NCBI GenBank assembly: GCA_963930645.1
Contig: OZ005660.1
Coordinates: 201,335,927-201,399,926 of the forward strand
Origin: Salticus scenicus
Lineage: Eukaryota > Arthropoda > Arachnida > Araneae > Salticidae
Direction of reading: 5' to 3'
DNA: 64,000 bases
Part shown: positions 56,671 to 64,000 of the stretch, piece after piece
Numbering within the stretch: the first letter of the stretch is position 1
Layout: each line of letters begins with the position of its first letter
Position numbers and translations under genes: made by a program
Notes under the pieces: model-generated
The model's input: the letters and a program-made list of their open reading frames with translations, nothing else
What the model was told of the DNA's origin: nothing
Databases searched by the model: none

Positions 56671-57659
56671 TTACAAAATCGTCTGAACATCGAATAAAAA
56701 GTAATCAAGTTCATCATGAAAGTCATCTTCAAACTCCTCTGTCATGTCAATGGGTTCTTTATTGATGCAGGTTTGCCCGTGACAATTTTTATACATTCCT
56801 GTACACAATAAATTTAATTTTACACATTTGCACTTCCTTCCACAACCTTGCATGCAGCGACATGAAATCAAATTTAGTATTTTTTCTGAAGAAGGCGCTT
56901 GTCTTAGATACACAGAAGACAAGTATGAATTAGATACTTTCTACCCTCTGATCTTTGGATCCAAGCGATTTCCCAACCACATCTGTACTTACAGGTAAAC
57001 CCGATGAAAATGCAGCATTAGTGGTAGGTGGCAAGCACGATAGGATGACAGCATTGCTTGCCTCTCCTACTAATTCATTAAATTAAAACATTGAATTCTG
57101 AGATCGTTCATTTTTTTCATTTCAGAAGTTATAGATTTTTTTTTTTTTTTTTTACTTTACTGTAGTACATCTCACTAATAAATATTCCACTGGCTTTTTC
57201 AATTGAGTCACGAGTGGATCTTGGATCGTTGAATACTTTGGGTACATCATGGAGATGGTGAGATCGGTTAAATGATTGAACTTCTTGCACTTTCCCTTTT
57301 CCAAACATGGCCGAACTGGTGTCGCAACCACTCATTGCGTGAAGAAATAGAATAGAATCCTCTACATTTTTAATAACAGATGAACTTTGCAAATCCTTGG
57401 AACTATAAAATCTTGCTTTGACATTCCCCTTTCCTTCTTTCATGAATAGAATGTCCTTATCTTCTAGGGCAAGTGCTATCAGTAAAACTGTAAGGTCCAC
57501 ATCTTGTCCAACAATAACGACTTGCTTGTTTAAATCAGATGCATAAATTGCTTTCCTAACTATCAAAGCATCTGCGTCATCTTTTGCTATGCTTGCTTCG
57601 ATACCGGAAATTTCTAAGCGTTGAGCAAATTCAAAATATTTAAAATCCGTTCTTTGTAT
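56671..57659 (-). pseudogene. XPG-like nuclease / Cys8 finger protein of the Academ-like transposon, broken
   Basis: On the minus strand an acceptor-like TTTGGTCAG precedes KYFEFAQRLEISGIEASIAK, DDADALIVRKAI, QVVIVGQDVDLTVLLIALAL and FLHAMSGCDTSSAMFGKGK. The paired-Asp strand and the GCDxx...GKGK turn resemble the XPG/FEN1 I-region and its helix-turn (LGCDY..GIGPK). After a frameshift and a T run (57136-57153) come LPPTTNAAF and, in another frame, CRCMQGCGRKCKC, LLCTGMYKNCHGQTC with exactly eight Cys, then an acidic tail and stop. This order (nuclease, LPPT segment, C8 finger) matches proteins common in arthropod and cnidarian genomes. The N-terminal part and any helicase are missing. Confidence 0.7.
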
Positions 57660-57774
57660 CTGACCAAATTGAAAGAAGAGCGTACATTATTCTCATCTGT
57701 AAAAAATGTATAAAACATACCAAAATCAGGAACTCAATTTTTTTTTCTCTGTTTCCAATTACTCCGAAAAGATT

Positions 57775-57856
57775 GATCGTATTTATATATATGATATATA
57801 TATACATCATATATATCATATATATGAATATATATATGTATATATCATATATGAGA
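57775..57856. repeat. TATATGA-type microsatellite
   Basis: Interleaved ATATATGATATA and CATATATATG motifs lie between the core and the right terminal array. Confidence 0.85.
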
Positions 57857-57889
57857 TCTTAAAAAAGAATTAGTTTTTGTAATAGTAAA

Positions 57890-58576
57890 CTTAACGATTT
57901 TGTGTAAAAAATTAAAAACTGAAAAGTCACGGTTGGATTTCGTTAGATCGAAGAGAGGAAAACGGGATTTTGAGGAAAAGGATGGGGAGCCCCCCCCCCC
58001 CCCCCCTTCCCAAGTAGGGAGACCTATTCTATTTTGCATTGCTAGTTAATTCATAAATGCTATCCTAAAATTTTAAAACATTGTAAATTATTTTCTCGAT
58101 TTTTCTTAATCTGAAAAAGTTGTACAAATTCGGGAGGAAAAGAGGTATCCTCCGCCCATGGATGAAGAGGGGTGTGGAATTTTCGTTTTCAAAATTTCAG
58201 AATATTATAAATATACACCACTGTAATAAATTCCTTTAATCCTTTAGAGTCTCCTATTTTTCATAATTTAAAGGAGCTGTATGTTTTGGGGAGAAAAATG
58301 GGGGAGGTGCTTATTAAGGGAAGAGGGATTCCTTCTTTTTTAATAATAGTCTATTTATGAGTGTTATCTCAATGTTTCAAACTTTCAAATGTTTATAAAT
58401 TATTTCCTCTGTTTTTTTTTTTTTTTTTTTTTTTTTAATCTGAAAGAGCTTATACTTTTTTTTTTTTTTTTTTTTTTGGAGGGGGGGGGGAGTGGGGAAC
58501 CGTCAAGACTATTAATTCAAAATTTTATAACTTTATACATATTTATTCCTATAATATGATCCTTTTATAGTCCCTC

Positions 58577-58612
<36 letters not shown>

Positions 58613-58935
58613 AGGAGCTAAACAATTTTGGGGGAAAAGGGGGGGTAGCATACTCACAGGGGGAATTTTTTTTTTCTTGTCCAATATTAGACTTTTCATG
58701 AATGTTATCCTAAAATTTCAAGCGTTTATAAATTATTATATCTGTTTTTCCTAATTTGAAAGAGCTATATGGTCTAGAGGGGAAAAGGGGGGGAATGGGG
58801 GGGAAGCTCCCCCCTAGGAAGGGGGAACTTTTTTGTTTTGCATTACTAGAGCCCCCAGGAATGTTATTCCAAGTTTCAAAACTTTATAATTTTTTTCCCT
58901 TATTTGGTGTTTTTTGGTCTAATTTGACTGTACTA
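57890..58935 (-). repeat. Right terminal array: six or seven inverted ~155-bp units
   Basis: Units of the left array appear in reverse complement, with boundaries near 58130, 58288, 58478, 58632 and 58815. Each shows a G run, AATGTTATCCTAAAATTTCA-like sequence, TTTATAAATTATT and AATTTGAAAGAGCT. Confidence 0.85.
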
Positions 58936-59447
58936 TTGGCCCCGTAGGCCATAATGATAAAGAAATTTTCTTTGTGTCCCTGTAAAAAAACTATAAGTGC
59001 TAGATTCTCCAAAATCTATACAGATTGAGTATCTATGACCTATAATATGTGTATAAATTTCTTGCTCAATTGAATAAGGCGTTTAGATGCTATAGCACTT
59101 TTAAGATTTTGGTCCCATAGGCCAGTATGATAAAGAATATTTAGTTGTGTCCCTGTAAAAAAACTATAAGTGCTAGATTCTCCAAAATCAGTAGGGTTCG
59201 TACTAGGGCGACTTACAATATACTTACCAACTTTCAGCTTATTCGAACAAAGCGTTTAAACGTTAGCGTGTTCACTAAAAGACATACACACATACATACA
59301 CATATACATACACACACATACATCATCGCAAAAATAGTGGAAACGGACTCAGGGGACCTCGAAACGTATAGAAACATCAAAATCTCAAATTCGGATTTTT
59401 GACATGATTGCAATACTTTCTCACTCTAGTGTTCGGAAAGTAAAAAT

Positions 59448-59690
59448 TAAATAAAGGTCTCACACAGAAAAGTATTATGTCCATTCAGATAACAATCGGA
59501 AAAATGTAGGACAAATTTAAATATTAAATATCTAAAGTAATGTTAATTATTCTTATGTATGCATTTAAACTTACTTGAATAACTATTTTAAATCATGTGT
59601 ATGCAAACTTATAAATAACACAAATGAAATAAGTGACAGTCCCCTAAAAGAAATAAAAATTGAAATATCACTGTAACTCCAAAAATAATT
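59448..59690. other. No gene seen
   Basis: AT-rich spacer. Confidence 0.5.
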
Positions 59691-59699
59691 ATAGGAATG

Positions 59700-60887
59700 A
59701 TCTGTAACTTTGGATGGAGTTACTTGGACGACTGAATGAAACAATGTAGTGTTCAGCTATGAGTCTTGGCTCTGTTTGTCTAACGGCAGTCGTCAGATGA
59801 GAGTTTGGAGGGGTAGGGGAATAGATGGAATCATCGAGCAGATATACTAGAGCACATACTTAATCGATACCTACCATCGAGCAGATACCTAAATTAAACC
59901 TCGATGGATGGAATCCGAACACTATTTTTTTAACGCCATACTGCTCGGCAACGTGGCATAATGGTTTGAGGGGCCATCACACTTAATATCTGGTCACTCC
60001 TGGCATACGAACGGCAAAGTTTCACAGATCCATTCCTAATGTTGGAAATCCTCTGTTGGACTCTATTCACAGATACGACGCTAGAGTCGGTCGTGGTAAA
60101 AAACGGCCTCTGGCTATTTTAGTCAGAGGGGATGATTTTCTCCCCGTCTCTAAAAAGCGTAGGAGTATAACTTCCGGAGTCACCTAACTTAGTATTTCCA
60201 TCCAAAATTCTATCTCCCCTAGACTGAACGAAATGTTCATCTAGCTTTGGCTAACCCTAGTATCAGGCTTATCTACTGAACTTTGTCAGTCGCGAGCTTT
60301 GAACCTTCTTTCTAGTGAAAATGTTACTTATTTTTTATTAATTATTTTTTATCAAAATTTCCTAATTGCTGTATATTTTTTTTATTATTTGGCTTATTTT
60401 TTAAATTTTTTATTAATTTTATTGTTTTTTAGTGTAGGGATCTGAGGTCTCCTCTCATTGGCCGATTTCCTGGCCTCTGATTGGCTTTCAGTTTCAGGAC
60501 AAAATCCTCTGCGATTTTGCTCGTTTTTACTTTCAGTGAGGATTGTGAGCGCTATGTGTGTCTCTGAGAGGTCCGCAGATCCAGCTCAGAACTTAGTTTC
60601 TGGCTGGATACTGAGACTTTCGTAGGATTCATGCATGCACTTCACTTTAATCCTCCTGAATTTTAATTATGATAGGAAAAAAAAAAATTGTATGGCCCCC
60701 TTTTTTTTTATTAATTGCGGGACTCCGAGCGATTTCCTGTGCCCCTTGGGGCGCCCTGCTCAACTCTTAATTCCTTTTCGCCGTCCAGACCGTCTCGTCA
60801 ACGCACGTAACAGTTTCACTGTTACACTTAGGTTTTTTCAAGGAGTTATTTATTTATTATTTATTTTATTATTTATTTTAATTATTT

Positions 60888-60924
<37 letters not shown>

Positions 60925-61525
60925 TCTTGGTGCTTCGCTCTGATTGGTCTCTGCTCACGCGGAGATTTATTCAGAGATCAAAATTCTAAATTCACCCATT
61001 TGGCTTTTAATTATTTTATGGAAAATTATTTTTATGTTTTTCGCATTTTTCGTTGGAGGTAAGCATTGGTTGCGACCAAATGCAGGTACTCCGAAGCACA
61101 TCGTTGACTTGACTTGGCGAACGGCACACCAATATTTAATGAAGTACTGCATCCAGTTATACTATCATACATTCAGGGGCTGCAAACTGGTTTTTCCCAG
61201 GAAGGCAACTCACGACCACAGGTTGCACTCATTAGCAGACAAGACTTTTGCGTCATACCCAGCGCTTTCTTGGAGCTCAATGTCTCCCGATCTCTCAGCA
61301 ACTGACAATCTTTCCCCAATTGATTGGCTGTCATTTGTTTGCTCTGACTCAGCCTCGATCGGAAAATGAGCTATGGAGAATGGTTGAAAACATATGGTCT
61401 TCCATTCCTCAGGACACTATCTGGTCGCTAATTCAATATGTACCCGTAGGGTTTCTGCTTATATCATGCGAGAGGGGAGGGGGGGGAATTTTATTACGTA
61501 TAGATCACCCCGTATTAAGCTTTCC
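59700..61525 (+). pseudogene. Tc1-like transposase, broken and apparently split by other sequence
   Basis: 59745-59830 reads VFSYESWLCLSNGSRQMRVW, the Tc1 VVFSDESRFxL..DGRxxVWR motif. 59955-59980 reads IMV-stop-GAI (usual VMVWGAI). After ~1 kb of other sequence, 61128-61300 gives NEVLHPVILSYIQGLQTGFS and SRPQVAL (usual QDNARPHVA), and SPDLSATDNLSPIDWL and NIWSSIPQDTIWSLIQ follow near 61285-61435. The order is right for one transposase but several frameshifts and stops exist. The insert at ~60000-61030 contains GC-richer sequence of unknown origin. Confidence 0.65.
60000..60960. other. GC-richer block of unknown origin inside the Tc1-like remnant
   Basis: 60028-60170 on the plus strand reads openly as NVGNPLLDSIHRYDARVGRG and KKRPLAILVRGDDFLPVSKK before a stop. 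60430-60620 has repeated ATTGG and GGCCTC motifs (CATTGGCCGATTTCCTGGCC, TGATTGGCTTTCAG). It might be the 5' region of a non-LTR element, but nothing diagnostic is present. Confidence 0.35.
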
Positions 61526-61732
61526 ACAGACTAGAGCTCATAGCAACGCGCAAAATGGTCTTAAATATCTATTATCGGTAAGTAAACCTTGAATTGTTGG
61601 AATGTTTACAATGAAGGAATTATTTTTTATTTCTATTGAAAAATAGTCCAAAAAAAAAAAAAAAAAAATCCAGGCCAATTATTGCAGCAGGAGGTTTGTC
61701 AGAGGAGAAATATGCCCTTCGAGGCTCGCTCT

Positions 61733-62050
61733 AAAGGCCGGTTTCCATTGCGGTTGGAACTTCGTGGTTCAAAAAACCATTAATCACGCTCCAGGCACAA
61801 AGAGCCAAATGTCTTGTCATCAGTTGTAGCCCTCTTTTATCAGATTGCGCAGTTACTTCAAAGGAAAGCATGCAAAATTGACAAAGATATCTGCCTCTGG
61901 CCCCCTCAATTATCTCAGCTGGGGGTTAGAGCCAGGGATTTTCTCCCTTCGAACCAACTGGTTGAACCACCTCCAACCGCTTGACCACATCAAAGGATTT
62001 TGTATAGCGCCGCTCGAAACGACTTCCAACCAACCTCAGTGGAAATCCCC
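61733..62050. mobile_element. Foldback/MITE-like element
   Basis: GGCCGGTTTCCATTGCGGTT-GG at the left faces CCAACCTCAGTGGAAATCC at the right, with further pairing of TTCGAACCAACTGGTTGAAC internally. Non-coding. Confidence 0.5.
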
Positions 62051-62110
62051 CATCAAAGGAATCTGAATAGAACCGACATTGAGCGCCGCAGTGAGCACTA
62101 GTCTGTGCAA

Positions 62111-62300
62111 AGCTTTACGTCGTTGTACCTAAACTACCTTCTTGTAAATAAAGTCACTTATTTAGACATGTATCCGCAGAGTTGTTGCTTATACCGCCAC
62201 ATGAGGCGGATCCTACTTCAAACTGATCACCCGGTATTACGTCGTTGTATCTAAAATTATCCTCGTGTAAATAAGATCAGTTATTTAGATATATATCAGC
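62111..62300. repeat. Direct repeat pair, ~60 bp, 127 bp apart
   Basis: TTACGTCGTTGTACCTAAAC ... TGTAAATAAAGTCACTTATT (62117) and TTACGTCGTTGTATCTAAAA ... TGTAAATAAGATCAGTTATT (62240). The segment between them (GATCACCCGGTATTA) resembles 61504-61518, so this may be the 3' end of the Tc1-like element, duplicated. Confidence 0.55.
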
Positions 62301-62814
62301 TATTTATGTATAAATTCCCATTACATTCTACCCACTATATAATAGTCTTACATTTTCTGCGTCGGATAGTGTATTCATTTTAATATTTGGTTCAAATAAA
62401 TTTTTTTATGTGTTACGTTACTTTTTGTGCAATCTGTATAAAAGTTAGTACTGTCTGTATGTTTTTTGCAGAATAATGCAGAAACTCAACAGATTAATGT
62501 ATGTTTTCAGAAGTCTGAAACGAGCAAAATTTCTTTTATCGGGAAAGCTTTTATCCATTTACATAAAAATACGGCAAATCCAATTGTATCGACAGTACTA
62601 CGTCGAAAATCTAGTATGTTGGGATCATCACAAAACTTTCTACTATAATATTCTGTAAAAACAAAGTCACCTACCGTGCAGATTAACTGCACAAAAGAAA
62701 TTTGATTTACATAGCTTCTCACGTTGAAGATTTTAGATACACAGTTTGGTACAATTTTATACAATAGATGGTAAGATCGATACATTGAAGAAAATGAGTA
62801 AGAATAGTAATTCT

Positions 62815-62950
62815 CTGGCTATGAGTACTCAGGTTCGAATCCCGGTTTACGCATGGGTATTCGTAGTGGTTCGGAACCCATTTTAAACTGTAGGTCTGGT
62901 CTAATGAGACTTCTTATTCCAAGAACACCCGTAAAGCGACAACCCACTTC
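62815..62950 (+). mobile_element. tRNA-derived SINE relic
   Basis: A consensus B box GGTTCGAATCC (62832-62842) is followed by CGGTTTACGCATGGGTATTC and a ~100-bp body with ACACCCGTAAAGCGACAACC. The A-box half is not recognisable. Confidence 0.55.
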
Positions 62951-64000
62951 CTTCCTTATCGTTGAATAATTTTTGCTTTTATGTAATATCATATATGCAA
63001 CAACCGTTGTGTTTTTGTGGCAACAGTTTAAACTTTGTTTTGCACATATTACGTATCGTTAAACATTTTAAATCTATAGCAAGTCTAAACAGTATAGAAA
63101 ATTTGAAATGATTAAAAATAAAACCCCTTTATTTATACTACAATTCTATTTAATACAATTTGTATAAATTAATATTTAATCTGAGAACCATTTATGCAAT
63201 TTACAATCATTTATTCATATTTAAATAAGATGAAAAACTACAAAGCATTTTCCCACAATGAAAATAAACAAGAAAAGTTCCGATTCTTATTTTACTAGTT
63301 CACAGTTCAAATGCGGGTGTATCGCAACAATCTTTTCGCAACACCCGGAAAAAAAAAAATTGTAAGGTGTGTTTATGGGTCAAAGGGTACATACGAAGAA
63401 AATGTTACAGTGACACTCTCACTTTTGATTTATTATATACTATCAACAAAAGATTAGGTGGGGTCATCCCACTATAAATATATATTTTTTTTTTCAAACA
63501 GATTCATACACATGTTCCGGAAAAGCTCCTAATTGCCTTCAGAACAATAAAATGGTGGAGAATCGGAAGTAAACATAATAATAAAAAACAACACTGCCTA
63601 GATATTATGGATGTGAACTTATTTTGTTTTACAGAAGTAGTATATACGAAATAGAATGTAATAATGTAATGGAAATTCTTGGTTGTTTGTTGTTATGTTA
63701 AACTGTAAGTAGAATTAATTGATGATGATGTATTATAATTTAGTATTAAGTTTTTTCGTGGCTTATATTATTTAATATCTAGGGTGGAGTTAGCCATCAT
63801 TAAAACTAAAAGCCAGCGTAAATAAATTATCTAATGTAACTCTGGCCTCTTCAAGAGAGGTGAGTGACATGCCTTGGTTTACATTTTATCTCCATTTAAA
63901 AAATAAATTGACATGTCAGTCACTACATTACATGAAATATTTTATCAATTTTTATTTATTTATTTTATTTTTATTTTTATTTAAAACTTTTAAAAGTTAT
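62951..64000. other. AT-rich sequence, no gene seen
   Basis: No coding signal or clear inverted repeat. (TTTA)n near 63950-63980. Confidence 0.6.

Larger units (their letters stand above)
55105..58935 (-). mobile_element. 3831-bp DNA transposon with composite tandem-repeat termini, probably Academ superfamily
   Basis: Ends are a perfect 17-bp inverted repeat TAGTACAGTCAAATTAG / CTAATTTGACTGTACTA, and the insertion duplicated TTG (55102-55104, 58936-58938), confirmed by the empty-site paralogue within family A. The left 1.25 kb is eight tandem ~155-bp units and the right ~1 kb is six or seven of them inverted. The core (56671-57659, minus) encodes an XPG-like nuclease segment and an eight-cysteine finger. 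A 3-bp duplication plus XPG nuclease plus Cys8 finger are the features reported for Academ elements. This copy is short and decayed, probably non-autonomous. Confidence 0.7.
54585..59447 (-). repeat. Dispersed repeat family A, copy 4, split by the 3.8-kb transposon
   Basis: The inverted copy begins CTGGAGTGACTCCACTCGAC and runs to 55104; it resumes at 58936 and ends CACTCTAGTGTTCGGAAAGT. The unit order matches copy 3. The junction sequence AAAATTTG / TTGGCCCC equals AAAATTTGGCCCC of copy 3 once one TTG is removed. Confidence 0.85.

Noticed and set aside
62466..62785. Overlapping 60- and 92-codon frames on both strands near a TTTTTTGCAG
   Set aside because: IKAFPIKEILLV is faintly like a CRAL-TRIO segment, but it lies on the wrong side of the N-terminal exon, has no matching splice sites, and the rest does not align.

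Overview
This is eukaryotic nuclear DNA, almost certainly animal and probably arthropod. A spider-like genome would fit, but the species cannot be fixed from the window. It is strongly AT-rich by eye, full of poly(A)/poly(T) runs and microsatellites, and almost all of it is introns and transposable elements. The only host protein-coding sequence I can support is two exons of one minus-strand gene of the CRAL-TRIO / alpha-tocopherol-transfer-protein-like family. One exon (23322-23561) encodes the CRAL-TRIO N-terminal helices. The other (953-1146) encodes the first part of the lipid-binding domain. Both have canonical splice sites and their phases match (G|GT makes one glycine codon), so they can be joined across an intron of about 22 kb. 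The gene continues past the left edge, and its first exon was not found. Inside the intron, two decayed tandem copies of the 3' half of the upstream exon survive, each still with its splice donor.

Left part (1-24 kb, mostly intron): a pogo/jerky-type zinc-finger remnant, a composite palindromic repeat, several MITEs, a solo LTR, an internally deleted mariner, a decayed Tc1-like transposase, a 3.85-kb Helitron with decayed Rep/helicase sequence and both termini visible, a GC-richer foldback block, hAT-, piggyBac- and mariner-type MITEs, and the relic exon cluster, which is itself split by a 1.76-kb inverted-repeat element carrying two smaller nested hairpins.

Middle (24-44 kb): a mariner-type MITE with a full-length tRNA-derived SINE inserted in it (12-bp target duplication), a ~110-bp tandem array, several long palindromes, a tRNA-Thr(UGU)-like gene, and one complete Ty1/copia retrotransposon (32450-37496). 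The copia element has a single intact 1368-residue Gag-Pol frame, 269-bp LTRs that differ at two adjacent bases, a 5-bp target duplication, a copia-type half-tRNA primer site and a polypurine tract. It is the youngest-looking autonomous element here. A second SINE with an 11-bp target duplication and further LTRs follow.

Right part (44-64 kb): four copies of a dispersed repeat built from ~180-bp internal tandem units, a Helitron-type 3' end, a C-rich tandem array, and a 3831-bp element (55105-58935) inserted into one of the dispersed repeats. This last element has a perfect 17-bp terminal repeat, a 3-bp target duplication provable from an empty-site paralogue, terminal regions built of 6-8 tandem ~155-bp units in inverted orientation, and a decayed core encoding an XPG/FEN1-like nuclease segment and an eight-cysteine finger. 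I read it as an Academ-superfamily DNA transposon with Foldback-like composite ends, and it is the most unusual object in the window. The right end holds a broken Tc1-like transposon, a foldback element and another SINE relic.
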